From Bdellovibrionota bacterium (GTDB taxonomy: Bacteria > Bdellovibrionota > Bdellovibrionia > Bdellovibrionales > JAEYZS01): a stretch of DNA of 64,000 nucleotides. The position numbers were made by a program, and so were the translations under genes. Below, one piece after another: positions 26,082-34,784 of this stretch (position 1 is the first letter of the stretch; each line of letters starts with the position of its first letter). Under the pieces are notes generated by a model that worked only from the letters and a program-made list of their open reading frames with translations, did no database searches and had not been told where the DNA came from. Location: the NCBI GenBank assembly GCA_040386775.1, contig JAZKEU010000015.1, positions 36,016 through 100,015 on the forward strand, written 5' to 3'.

Positions 26082-26750
26082 ATGACAGAATCAATTGCAT
26101 TAGAACCAACAGTTAAATTAGGCGAGTTCGCACTTCTCAAAGTTGTAGCAGTAGAAGAAGTTGGTGCATTTTTAGATTGGGGAATGCCCAAGGACCTTTT
26201 CTTGCCTTACGCTGAACAAACTGAAGATCTTAAGTCTGGCGATGAAATAATTATTTATACTTATCTCGATAAAGCAGAAAGAGTTGCAGCTTCTATGAGG
26301 CTTAATCGCAATAAGGCCACGTTTCCAATGTCCTACAAGGCTGGGGATATAGTTGATCTTTTGATCGCAGCACGCACAGATCTTGGCTTTAAAGCAATTA
26401 TTGATAGCAAGCACATTGGCGTTCTTTTTAAGAACGAAGTCTTTCAAGAGCTTAGTTATGGACAAAAAATCAAAGGTTACATCAAAGCATTAAGACCTGA
26501 CGGAAAAGTAGATTTAAGTCTTCAATCGGGAACAACGGGTCACAAAGCAGCTGCAGGAATTGATGAGAAGATTTTAGAATTACTAAATGCCAAAGAAGGT
26601 TTTTTGCCAATTCACGATAAAACTCCATCGGAATACATTCATGGATTATTTGGAGTAAGTAAAAAGAAATATAAAATTGCTTTGGGTGCTCTTTACAAAA
26701 AAAGATTGATCACAATCTCTGATGATGGAATTAGACTCATTAAGAAGTGA
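26082..26750 (+). CDS. CvfB/YitL-like S1-domain RNA-binding protein
   Basis: 222 residues. It begins with an S1-like domain (LGEFALLKVVAVEEVGAFLDWGM, then KDLFLPYAEQ), followed by a second OB-type segment (GDIVDLLIAARTDLGFKAII) and a third (GQKIKGYIKALRPDGKVDLSL). It closes with a winged-helix-like tail (GLFGVSKKKYKIALGALYKK). This is the CvfB arrangement, although CvfB of Gram-positives is longer (about 280-300 residues). The family binds RNA and affects virulence-factor expression in Staphylococcus. Role here unknown. Convergent with the transglutaminase gene, overlapping it by 11 bases. Confidence 0.8.
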   Translation: MTESIALEPTVKLGEFALLKVVAVEEVGAFLDWGMPKDLFLPYAEQTEDLKSGDEIIIYTYLDKAERVAASMRLNRNKATFPMSYKAGDIVDLLIAARTDLGFKAIIDSKHIGVLFKNEVFQELSYGQKIKGYIKALRPDGKVDLSLQSGTTGHKAAAGIDEKILELLNAKEGFLPIHDKTPSEYIHGLFGVSKKKYKIALGALYKKRLITISDDGIRLIKK

Positions 26751-28641
26751 TTTGTGATTTCGCTTTTTTCCAAGATTTCTTTAAATCCTTACTAAATCCT
26801 GTAGTTTTATTTTCATAAAAATTCGACTCATAGCTTTTTACAAATTCTTTTGAAAATGGTCTAAGTGTCTGAAATTTTCCAGAGAGTCTTTCTAAATATT
26901 TTTCGGGAGATTCATCTTTAGACCTAGGTAATCCTTTTTTATTTCCAAAGGTAAATATTTCTCGAAGTAAAACCTGATATTCATTTGTATTTTCATATTT
27001 ATTTAATAGCCACTGAGAAATAATTTTTACTGAAATTAGAAGAGAAATAAATCCCAGCAATATCCATCCTAGATTCTGTCTAATACTTTGAATAAGGTCT
27101 TTTTGATATTCTTTATCAAAATCGATTAGGAAAGCCATCCAAGTATAATTGATGTTTTCGACCCACGCGAGAACGCTCTCATACATCTTTTGAAAGTTTT
27201 TTTGAGTATCAGTTCTTGAAGCAAGAGCATCCTCAAAGAATTGTTCTGCACCCAGTTCAATCCTCATGGGCGTAACTAGTGCTGTCGGGTCAATTCTTTG
27301 CCAGCGGTTCTCTAGATAAACTTCTACCCAAGCATGAGCATCTTTTGTAGAGATTCTCCAGAAGTCACCGAAGCTATTCCATGCACCGCCTTGAAAGCCC
27401 ACGATCACGCGAGCCGGGATTCCCATCGCACGAGCAAGCGTTGCATAACCACCTGCAAAGTGTTCGCAGAAACCTTCCTTGCGATCAAAGAGAAATTCTT
27501 CCAATTCATTTTCGCCATAAACTCCAGGGTTCAATGTATATTTGAATTTAGAAGAGACAAAGAAATTATTGAGAGCTTTGATTCTATCAGATTCAAGTTT
27601 AGATTTATTTTGATCCACGAAGCTTTGAACTTTTGATGAAAGTTCCGGGACTTGCAGGTCCTGTGCGCCAGGCCTTGTCGTGTCAAATGCCCCAAAAGTT
27701 GAAATTCCTCGATAGAGAAAAGTTTTTTCTAAAGAAAGATTGGATCTAAAAATAGATCCTTCTAATGACCTTACAAAAAAAGTTTCTCCATTTATTGAAT
27801 TAGGAGTTTCTAAAGCAAATATATAAGTTTGATTCCCTGGTTCTAAGTAGACGTCATATTTTATTCTTCTAGTATTTTCGCTGGAAATAATATTTTTATT
27901 ATTAGAAGAATTTCTATCCCCTTCAATTTTCCAACTGAGTCCTTCAGACTTATTGAGTACAGCGCCTCTCCAATAAAGTTGATTAGGTCTTGGCGTAAAA
28001 TTAAAAAACTTTGTTCTAAAGACTAAAACATTAGTCTGAACAAGCTCTGATGTTGTGCCAGGAGAAAGTTGCTCTGAAAATCCAGTTTTACTTTGAGGAC
28101 GAGAATTTTTCTTGGCCCAAGGCAGAATTACTCTTGGAAATAAAAAGAAAAGGACTACGGTCATTGGAATAGATAGGACAAAAATTCTCGATATGAATTG
28201 GAAAGGCTTTTTTTGGCTAGGACTTAGCATAGATAACCAAAGCCCAAAGAATCCTATGAATAAAAAGGGTGTCCAATACAAATCTAAACTGAAAAGAGGT
28301 TTCATTGCTAAAAGCATGAAGCCTAGAATCACTAGATATTTATGGTCTCTTTGATTTTCATAATCAACAATCTTGAGTGCTGTTAATCCCATAATCAGTG
28401 TCGTAGAAGCTTCTTGTCCTAAAAAAGTTCGAAACTGTGCGTAGATCAAAGCCAAGAGTAAAATACTTAAAGCCGTAGTGATTCTTCTTGAAATTATAGG
28501 GAAGTTTTTAGTTTCAGATAAAATTTTATAGCCAATAAGTAGGCCAGAAAAAAGCGATATCCATATGGGTGAATCAAAAGCGATCATTGCCAGGAGCAGT
28601 ATAAGTGAAAACGATAAATACTTTTGAGAGGAGAACTTCAT
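26740..28641 (-). CDS. TgpA-like membrane transglutaminase (DUF3488 and transglutaminase domains)
   Basis: 633 residues. The N-terminal part has about six transmembrane helices (1-175), then a periplasmic transglutaminase-like domain with the Cys-His-Asp set in RKEGFCEHFAGGYATLARAM, STKDAHAWVEVYL and WQRIDPTA. A further TM helix (about 525-548) and a cytoplasmic tail follow. This matches the TgpA type, essential in Pseudomonas. It is the third gene after moxR and the DUF58 gene, a conserved trio in which the chaperone-like ATPase is thought to act on cell-envelope proteins. The start overlaps the DUF58 stop by four bases. Confidence 0.9.
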   Translation of the reverse strand: MKFSSQKYLSFSLILLLAMIAFDSPIWISLFSGLLIGYKILSETKNFPIISRRITTALSILLLALIYAQFRTFLGQEASTTLIMGLTALKIVDYENQRDHKYLVILGFMLLAMKPLFSLDLYWTPFLFIGFFGLWLSMLSPSQKKPFQFISRIFVLSIPMTVVLFFLFPRVILPWAKKNSRPQSKTGFSEQLSPGTTSELVQTNVLVFRTKFFNFTPRPNQLYWRGAVLNKSEGLSWKIEGDRNSSNNKNIISSENTRRIKYDVYLEPGNQTYIFALETPNSINGETFFVRSLEGSIFRSNLSLEKTFLYRGISTFGAFDTTRPGAQDLQVPELSSKVQSFVDQNKSKLESDRIKALNNFFVSSKFKYTLNPGVYGENELEEFLFDRKEGFCEHFAGGYATLARAMGIPARVIVGFQGGAWNSFGDFWRISTKDAHAWVEVYLENRWQRIDPTALVTPMRIELGAEQFFEDALASRTDTQKNFQKMYESVLAWVENINYTWMAFLIDFDKEYQKDLIQSIRQNLGWILLGFISLLISVKIISQWLLNKYENTNEYQVLLREIFTFGNKKGLPRSKDESPEKYLERLSGKFQTLRPFSKEFVKSYESNFYENKTTGFSKDLKKSWKKAKSQITS

Positions 28642-29597
28642 ACCTCTTCCTCATTCAAAAGGGCGAGGAGCTTCATGCAATCTCTATAATGAATAAGTCC
28701 TTTTCCCGAATCAATTTTTTTATTATTGAGATGGAGAGCGTATTGATGTCCATTCGTTTCGCAATTATGTACCCAAACAGCCAGCTGTGAAACTCGATCC
28801 TCAAAATTATTAAGTGTCGCTGTCTGTTCCCAAAAAAAATCATAAGAATGATCTTGGTTACTTTCATAGTTTTTAATTAAAACTTCTTGGTGCTTGCTCG
28901 ATTGAAGCCAATTTATTCTGCGTATTGGATCCCCAGGAGAATAAACTTTGTGATCTCTGAAAAGACCTTGCTCTCCTAGTGCATTCGAACTTTTTTCACG
29001 CACAGGGAATTCGTGGGATCCTTTGAGAGCAGGGTAAACTAAAATTTGTTCATTACTTCTAAAGTATCTCCAAGTTCTTAACATTTGAAAAGGGTAGTGG
29101 CTTTCGATTAAAAAGCGTGGAAGATTTTGATAACCACGCTTCAAAGGTGTGAATGAAACTTGAGTGATGCTGTCTCTAAGGGCCTCGATTTCTGGGACAA
29201 TGGTTTTTTCTTTTTTTGGATCATTTTGATATGTTATTTCGAAATCATATCTTGAAATATCAGATTTGTTATTGAGCGTAACACCAATCTTGTTTTCTTG
29301 TTCTGCAAATACATGCTGAACAGTTACATCAGTTATAAAAGTGAACTGCATATTGCGATTAGCGATGTACATAGAGGTGACAGCAAAAGAGATAAGTAAA
29401 AAAACAAAGATTCCCAAAAGGTTATTGGCATAACCCAAGGCAAACATAAGAAGCATCAAAACGATCAAGCCAAAGGCTATTCCAAAACCTGTAGGAATAA
29501 TATAAGGCTTCTTCTTTTTATTTTGGAATAGCTTAGATTGGGACTGAAGTTTCTCTAAGTAGTTCTTTAGCCCATTCTCGACCAGATTTTCGGCCAT
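28638..29597 (-). CDS. DUF58 membrane protein
   Basis: 319 residues with two transmembrane helices (about 32-80) and the DUF58 core: GEQGLFRDHKVYSPGDPIRRINW, then WLQSSKHQEVLIKNYES. The hallmark is the arginine-rich box Y-x-P-G-D-x-x-R-x-I-x-W. The start at 29597 has GGAGG six bases upstream and overlaps the end of the moxR-like gene by 65 bases, so translation is coupled. DUF58 proteins contain a degenerate VWA-like fold and pair with MoxR ATPases. Part of the moxR-DUF58-transglutaminase operon. Confidence 0.88.
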   Translation of the reverse strand: MAENLVENGLKNYLEKLQSQSKLFQNKKKKPYIIPTGFGIAFGLIVLMLLMFALGYANNLLGIFVFLLISFAVTSMYIANRNMQFTFITDVTVQHVFAEQENKIGVTLNNKSDISRYDFEITYQNDPKKEKTIVPEIEALRDSITQVSFTPLKRGYQNLPRFLIESHYPFQMLRTWRYFRSNEQILVYPALKGSHEFPVREKSSNALGEQGLFRDHKVYSPGDPIRRINWLQSSKHQEVLIKNYESNQDHSYDFFWEQTATLNNFEDRVSQLAVWVHNCETNGHQYALHLNNKKIDSGKGLIHYRDCMKLLALLNEEEV

Positions 29598-30447
29598 GAT
29601 TTCCTCCCAAGCGGTGACTTAAAACTGAGATCGCCACAGCCTGAATATCCTCGGGTTTTAAATAATTTCTACCTTCAATGAACGCCCAGGCTTTGCCGGC
29701 CTTGATGAGGGCAATTCCAGCTCTTGTAGAGAGAGGAACCGAGCCGTTTTTGAGACCTCTAGACTTATCGAGTAGATCACTCACATAAATAGCAATGATT
29801 TCTGAAACAGTAACGTCAGAAACTTGTTTTTTAAATTGCACAAACTGAGCACTGGATAGAATCGAATTCAAAGTTGTGATTTTATCTCTAGAATCCTTAG
29901 ATCTGAAAAGTTCGATTTCGGTTTTTTTGGAAGCATAATTCAATTCTAAACTCATAAGAAACCGATCCAGCTGACTTTCTGGCAAAGGAAAAGTTCCCAT
30001 CTGCTGATGAGGATTTTGAGTTGCAATAACAAAGAATGGTTCCGGTAGAGGCCAGTTCTTTCCATCTAAAGAGATTTGATTTTCTTCCATGGCTTGAAGC
30101 AGAGCTCCTTGCGTTCTAGGACTAGCTCTATTCAATTCATCAGCTAAAACCATCTGAGTAAAAAGTGGTCCTTGGTGAAATTCAAATTTATGATCACGAG
30201 AATTGTAAACCTGACCACCCAAGATATCGGCAGGCAGAAGATCGACAGTGAATTGAATTCTCTTGGTTTCAAGACCAGAGAGCTTTGCAAGAGTTTGTAC
30301 AAGCGTAGTTTTACCAACACCAGGAACATCCTCAATCAAGAGATGTCCTCCAGAGAGCAAACAGGTTACTGCCAGTTTAATTTCTTGGGACTTATCGAGA
30401 ACGATATTAGATGTTTCATTGATGAGTTTTTCAAATACAGGTTGCAT
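29533..30447 (-). CDS. MoxR-family AAA+ ATPase
   Basis: 304 residues, cytosolic. Walker A is in DVPGVGKTTLVQTLA, Walker B in MVLADELNRASPRTQGALL, sensor 1 in FFVIATQNPHQQMGTFPLPESQLDRF and the C-terminal lid in LSTRAGIALIKAGKAWAFIEGR. The LPESQLDRF block is the MoxR signature. MoxR proteins act as chaperones for assembly of VWA-domain complexes, the expected partner being the DUF58 protein encoded next. First gene of the operon; its start lies 26 bases from the divergent reading frame. Confidence 0.93.
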   Translation of the reverse strand: MQPVFEKLINETSNIVLDKSQEIKLAVTCLLSGGHLLIEDVPGVGKTTLVQTLAKLSGLETKRIQFTVDLLPADILGGQVYNSRDHKFEFHQGPLFTQMVLADELNRASPRTQGALLQAMEENQISLDGKNWPLPEPFFVIATQNPHQQMGTFPLPESQLDRFLMSLELNYASKKTEIELFRSKDSRDKITTLNSILSSAQFVQFKKQVSDVTVSEIIAIYVSDLLDKSRGLKNGSVPLSTRAGIALIKAGKAWAFIEGRNYLKPEDIQAVAISVLSHRLGGNHGRKSGREWAKELLRETSVPI

Positions 30448-30566
30448 CTGATATTTATAATCTGAATTTCAATATGATTGAACCTATTTTTAGAGATATT
30501 CCTAGGCTTTCGCCTTGCTTCAGCGTCTTTACAAGCCACATCAATAATCCGATGAATGTTATGGAT

Positions 30567-31664
30567 ATGTATAAGGTATTTAAGTTTATTATTATAATGA
30601 TTTTCATTTTTTCTTTAAGTCCGTCTTTAATGGCTAAAGAGAAATGTGAAGATGTACAAAATATTTTTGGTCTTGAAGATGTTATTCACACTTCATTATT
30701 ATCTCAGCCTCCATGCAAAAAATTAAAAGAAATTTGGGATCAGAGAGTAAAACTTTCTATACGAGCGCCTAGAAATTTCGATAACAAATTTTCCCGTGCA
30801 TTCACCGATTGCCAGGCTGGACTTTATAAAAATTGTTACCAGCAACAAAAAGATATCGCAGAAGAAGATTTGCATAAAGTCTTTCAAGAATTTAAAAAAG
30901 ATCCTTATTTAAAAATGGAAGATCCTGCCAGGATGTGTTTGCAGAGAGCTTACATCTTGGCAGAAAAGTTATCAAAAGCTGGATACAAAGTAGAAATTGC
31001 GGGATTTTTGAGTCCCACTCTTGTGGGTTTAGTTAAAAACGAAAAAAATGAAATCGTGGGCTTCAATCAATATTCTCCGCTTTTAGAGCGGGGTTATCAC
31101 TATGCAGTGAGTGTAGATGTAAAGCTCGCCAATGGGAAGATTGAAAAAAGAATTTTAGATCCTCAGTATGCAGAGGAGCCCATGTCCGTGGATGTCTACA
31201 GTAGGCACTTAACTGGAGATAAGTGCTATAAAAAATCAAGGCCCGAAGGGTGCCAAATCGAATTCAATACTCCAGTAGTATTTAATTATCAAAAGTATAA
31301 ACCCGATAATTTTTTGAAAGGCAAATTACTTCTTTTGAATCAATGTGGCTGGAATATGCTAGATTCTGCAAAAGAAGATATTGATTTTATCAGAAGTAAA
31401 AATTTCTTAGCCAAACCTCTAAAAGCAACGCAGACAGATTTAGGTGAAGAAGAAATGAAAAGGTTGCTGCATATCAAAAATTTAGAAGAAAAAATAGAGC
31501 TTTATCAAAGCACTATTTATGAAATAGAAGATGCACTCGATAGTAAAACTCAAATTTTAAATTCTGAAAGCAGAAAAACAGCTGAAAGAGCTATAAAGAA
31601 AGCCCGTAAAAAAATCTTAGAACTTAAGTACGAGCTTTCAATTCGAGATACTCAAGAGAAATGA
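30567..31664 (+). CDS. Exported protein with a Cys-His-Asp motif resembling protein glutaminases
   Basis: 365 residues from ATG 30567. The frame is open from 30474, but only later ATGs (30552-30567) put the hydrophobic segment VFKFIIIMIFIFSLSPSL at the N-terminus as a signal peptide; none has a clear ribosome binding site. Counting from 30474, the mature protein has PARMCLQRAYILAEKL (Cys155), GYHYAVSVDV (His209) and KRILDPQY (Asp229). The order and local context resemble protein-glutaminase and transglutaminase-like papain folds. The last 100 residues form a coiled coil (KNLEEKIELYQSTIYEIEDA). If the triad is real, this is an exported deamidase or protease. Family assignment is tentative. Confidence 0.6.
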   Translation: MYKVFKFIIIMIFIFSLSPSLMAKEKCEDVQNIFGLEDVIHTSLLSQPPCKKLKEIWDQRVKLSIRAPRNFDNKFSRAFTDCQAGLYKNCYQQQKDIAEEDLHKVFQEFKKDPYLKMEDPARMCLQRAYILAEKLSKAGYKVEIAGFLSPTLVGLVKNEKNEIVGFNQYSPLLERGYHYAVSVDVKLANGKIEKRILDPQYAEEPMSVDVYSRHLTGDKCYKKSRPEGCQIEFNTPVVFNYQKYKPDNFLKGKLLLLNQCGWNMLDSAKEDIDFIRSKNFLAKPLKATQTDLGEEEMKRLLHIKNLEEKIELYQSTIYEIEDALDSKTQILNSESRKTAERAIKKARKKILELKYELSIRDTQEK

Positions 31665-32180
31665 TTAGCCTTGTTTCCAGATGGGTCCAAGGTAGTCGTT
31701 CTTCCCAATATCAACGCCATTAGATCTTAAAATCGAATAAGCAGTTGTAAAATGAAAATTGAAGTTCGGGATTGCATGTTGGATCAAGTAAGTCTTTCCA
31801 TCCATAACCATTCCGGGTTTGAAAGAGGAAGTGATCTTCTTAGATTCATACCCAGAGAAGTGCTCGGGTTTTACTTTTTCTAGAACCGCAATAGTGTTGT
31901 CGATTCTTTTCATAAATTCTTCAAGAGTTGTTTCCTCGTCTTTGAAGCTTGGAACTTCCAAGTTTGTGAGTCGGCCGACAAACATTTTTGCCGTATCACA
32001 AGTGATTTGAATTTGACGCGAAAGTGGAAATTGGTCCGCAATGAGCCTAGTGTTGAATAGAACTGACATATCTATTTTTTTAGTTTCAGCAAAGCCTTGG
32101 GCTTTTGATAAAATATTTTTAAGTTGTTCTAGTCCCCAGATAAATTGTTGAGTGGTAACTTCTGTAATGCCGATGTTCAT
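31665..32180 (-). CDS. DUF1993 family protein
   Basis: 171 residues, no signal peptide. The match to DUF1993 is seen in the start (TEVTTQQFIWGLEQLKNIL), LIADQFPLSRQIQITCDTAK and the closing IPNFNFHFTTAYSILRSNG followed by VDIGKNDYLG. It is a helical-bundle protein related to the DinB-like group, function unknown. It is convergent with the exported Cys-His-Asp gene, whose stop it abuts, and about 60 bases upstream of the DTW gene on the same strand. Confidence 0.85.
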   Translation of the reverse strand: MNIGITEVTTQQFIWGLEQLKNILSKAQGFAETKKIDMSVLFNTRLIADQFPLSRQIQITCDTAKMFVGRLTNLEVPSFKDEETTLEEFMKRIDNTIAVLEKVKPEHFSGYESKKITSSFKPGMVMDGKTYLIQHAIPNFNFHFTTAYSILRSNGVDIGKNDYLGPIWKQG

Positions 32181-32240
32181 AATATACCTCGTGTTTGGGT
32201 GAACAGATATACTTCTCCTGAGACATCAAAAAATCAAGGC

Positions 32241-32861
32241 TTATTCCTTCCAGAGACCTCTGGCTTGAAGCGTTCTTTTTAATTTTTCGTTATATACGTT
32301 AATGAGAGCTTCATACACCGCATCGCCTTCAATTATTTTGAGCGCGTGAGCAATAGCTTGCAATGTGGCCATGCCTTCGGGAGTATTTTCTTTGCGCATA
32401 AAAAACTTATTGGTATTTGGCGTAGATATCATAACTCGAGGTAGCGCTGCTAGTTCTTTGTGGCGATGATGAACCTTGCTGGCTTGGCGCCAATTTCCAT
32501 CCGGTACAATCAATTGAATAGGTTTGTCGCTTTCATTGGCCAATTCCTTAGTCAATTCCACGGAGCCTTCGCAAGGATAAAAAACCAAGCTCCGGTAGTT
32601 ATTATTCAGAAGATCGGAAAGATCTAAGGTTTTTTTATCCAAACCTCGAATTCTCATTACGCTATTCGAAAGTGCTTTGATAGCAAGTCTACCTGTGTTT
32701 GTTGGTCGCTTCAGTTCTTTGGCATGAACGACGAGGGCGATTCTAGTTTTAATTTCAATCGTAGGAATAAGGTCACACATACAAATTTCTTTGTGAAGGT
32801 AACATTCCAAGCAGGGATTTTTAGTTTTTCTTTGTCTATCTAAAGTTAAATCAGACGACAT
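32241..32861 (-). CDS. DTW-domain protein, probable tRNA-uridine aminocarboxypropyltransferase
   Basis: 206 residues from the second ATG (32861), which has GGA six bases upstream; another ATG lies at 32867. A four-Cys cluster near the N-terminus (CLECYLHKEICMC) and the family block LIVPDGNWRQASKVHHRH identify a DTW-domain protein; the motif reads DGNW. Family members such as E. coli TapT make acp3U in tRNA from SAM. It overlaps the pseudouridine synthase gene by 11 bases, so two tRNA-modifying enzymes are co-translated. Confidence 0.85.
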   Translation of the reverse strand: MSSDLTLDRQRKTKNPCLECYLHKEICMCDLIPTIEIKTRIALVVHAKELKRPTNTGRLAIKALSNSVMRIRGLDKKTLDLSDLLNNNYRSLVFYPCEGSVELTKELANESDKPIQLIVPDGNWRQASKVHHRHKELAALPRVMISTPNTNKFFMRKENTPEGMATLQAIAHALKIIEGDAVYEALINVYNEKLKRTLQARGLWKE

Positions 32862-33585
32862 GATCATTCCAATTTAATTTTATCATAAGATTTTTAAAGT
32901 CATCAGGCAGCGTGGCTTTGATATTCATTTGCATGTTTGTTTTTGGATGTATAAATGAAAGTTCGGTACACGCCAATAACAATCTTTTGATTTTAAATTC
33001 ATTTTCAAAAAATTTATTGTGTTTAGCCGCTCCATGAGTTGTGTCGCCAATAATGGGATGATTGATGTGTCTTAAGTGGCGTCTGATTTGATGCTTTCTG
33101 CCCGTGACCGGCATAGCCAACACAAGGGAGTATCTACTCGTTGGATATTTATCAACTTCAAAAGGTAGTTCGATTTGGGCAAGAACTTTTATTTTTGTGA
33201 TCGCTTCTTGTGCAGGTTTATCTTGTCTGGCTTTTTTATCCGCAATTCTATCGAGTTCTTCTTTTAGAGGATAATCGATAGTGATGTCTTCTTTGACGTA
33301 ACCCCGAACAATGGCGAGGTATTTTTTGTGAACTCGGCGTTCTACGAACTCGGTTTGCATAATTCTTGCGATGTCTGAGGAAAGTGCAAATACTAGCGTT
33401 CCAGAGGTGGGTTTATCGAGACGATGAACGGGAAATACTTGAGCTCCCAGCTGATCCCTTAAAGAATTTACAACAGATTCGGTCTCACCAAAATTCATTT
33501 TTGTGCGATGAACCAAAATTCCTGCTGGCTTATTCACTGCTATTAAGTATTGATCTTGGAAAATTATAGATATTGTCACAATCAA
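32851..33585 (-). CDS. truC: tRNA pseudouridine synthase TruC-like
   Basis: 244 residues, RluA superfamily. The catalytic Asp is in VFPVHRLDKPTSGTLVFAL. The block TGRKHQIRRHLRHINHPIIG followed by DTTHGAAKHNKFF closely follows TruC, which isomerises U65 in tRNA. The start is uncertain: the frame opens at a TTG (33585) with a GTG six bases later, neither with a good ribosome binding site; the domain proper begins a few residues on (IFQDQYLIAVNKPAG). Operon with the DTW-domain gene. TruC is preferred over RluC/RluD because there is no S4 domain and because of the GDTTHG context. Confidence 0.85.
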   Translation of the reverse strand: MIVTISIIFQDQYLIAVNKPAGILVHRTKMNFGETESVVNSLRDQLGAQVFPVHRLDKPTSGTLVFALSSDIARIMQTEFVERRVHKKYLAIVRGYVKEDITIDYPLKEELDRIADKKARQDKPAQEAITKIKVLAQIELPFEVDKYPTSRYSLVLAMPVTGRKHQIRRHLRHINHPIIGDTTHGAAKHNKFFENEFKIKRLLLACTELSFIHPKTNMQMNIKATLPDDFKNLMIKLNWNDHVV

Positions 33586-33674
33586 ATATAATATCCCATA
33601 TTAGTGACTTTTAGTTCAATATATTTTACCAAAATCACATAATTGTGCTAAGGTTCTTCCACCGGAGTAAAACG

Positions 33675-34784
33675 ATGAAATTGGATGAAAATACTAAGAG
33701 ACGTATATTGGAGTTATGGGAAAAGAAAGTCCGTGTAAAGTGCCCTGAAATCAGGGGCCAGCCTCGGATTGAACTCTTAGATCATTTGCCACAGTTTATA
33801 GACCGATTGTTTGCTGCTCTCCGAAAAGAAGAGCATCACACAGAAATGAAAAGAACCGAGCATGTGAGTAAAATTCATGGAAATCTAAGATCAAAGATTG
33901 AAGATTATTCTTTAGCAGAAGTATTGCGCGAGTATTCGATACTTCGTTTAGCAGTAATAGAAATTTTAAGTGAGGACCATATTCTTTCCGCTGAAGAACA
34001 AAATATTATTCATATTTTGATTGATGAAGCAGAGGTTGTTGCTGGTACAGAGTTTTCCGAGAGTCGCATACTCATTGCAGAGTGTTTAAATGAAGAATTA
34101 AAACGCAGCAACGCCGAACTGGAAAGATTTGCGGCGATTGCAGCCCATGATCTGAGATCACCTATTGCAACCATCATTGGATTTATAGATATCATCCAAG
34201 ACGGTTATCCTAATCCTAGTGATCAAACTCTAAAAAGCTTTAAAGCTATTCAGTCTTCAGGTGAGCGCATGCTGCTTTTGATTGAAAGGCTTCTGGCCTA
34301 CGCACAGTTGGGGCATGAGACTGCACTCATCAAAGATGTAAATCTCAATGAAGCTGTTTATGAGGTTGAGACCAGTTTAGCTGAAGATATAAATAAAGGG
34401 GAGGCAAAACTCATTTATGATAACCTTCCAACGATTCAAGCAGACCCAATGCTAGTTCATCAATTACTACAAAATTTAATTGGTAATAGCTTAAAATTTA
34501 AAAGTAAAAATCCATCGGTAATTAAAATTGAAGTTGAGAGCGAAGATGAAGATAAATGGACTATCAGTGTGCAGGACAATGGAATTGGCTTTGATGATAA
34601 TCACAGCAAATCTATTTTTGAACCTTTCAAACGTCTTAACAGCACAAAAGAATATCAAGGCAGCGGGTTAGGGCTTGCCACAGTGAAGCGTGTGGTCAGT
34701 CTTCTGGGTGGAGAAATTTGGTGTGAAAGTAAAATTGGCGAAGGTGCAAAATTTATATTTACAATTCTAAAAAAAACTAAGTGA
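33675..34784 (+). CDS. Soluble sensor histidine kinase with RsbRD-like N-terminal domain
   Basis: 369 residues from ATG 33675, preceded by GGAG at seven bases; the open frame starts 30 bases earlier without support. Residues 1-140 look like the RsbRD N-terminal domain (ILELWEKKVRVKCPEI, then LREYSILRLAVIEIL). The H-box is in FAAIAAHDLRSPIATIIGF, followed by N-box LLQNLIGNSLKFKS, G1 VQDNGIGFDD and G2 GSGLGLAT. No membrane segment. The sensed signal is unknown and no receiver gene is adjacent. The stop overlaps the start of the Uup-like gene (TGATG), so both are co-translated, an unusual pairing. Confidence 0.88.
   Translation: MKLDENTKRRILELWEKKVRVKCPEIRGQPRIELLDHLPQFIDRLFAALRKEEHHTEMKRTEHVSKIHGNLRSKIEDYSLAEVLREYSILRLAVIEILSEDHILSAEEQNIIHILIDEAEVVAGTEFSESRILIAECLNEELKRSNAELERFAAIAAHDLRSPIATIIGFIDIIQDGYPNPSDQTLKSFKAIQSSGERMLLLIERLLAYAQLGHETALIKDVNLNEAVYEVETSLAEDINKGEAKLIYDNLPTIQADPMLVHQLLQNLIGNSLKFKSKNPSVIKIEVESEDEDKWTISVQDNGIGFDDNHSKSIFEPFKRLNSTKEYQGSGLGLATVKRVVSLLGGEIWCESKIGEGAKFIFTILKKTK

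Noticed and set aside
30567..30670. KEKCEDVQNIF after the signal peptide as a C-x-x-L-F variant
   Set aside because: The spacing (C-x5-I-F) differs, so including it would dilute the motif definition.
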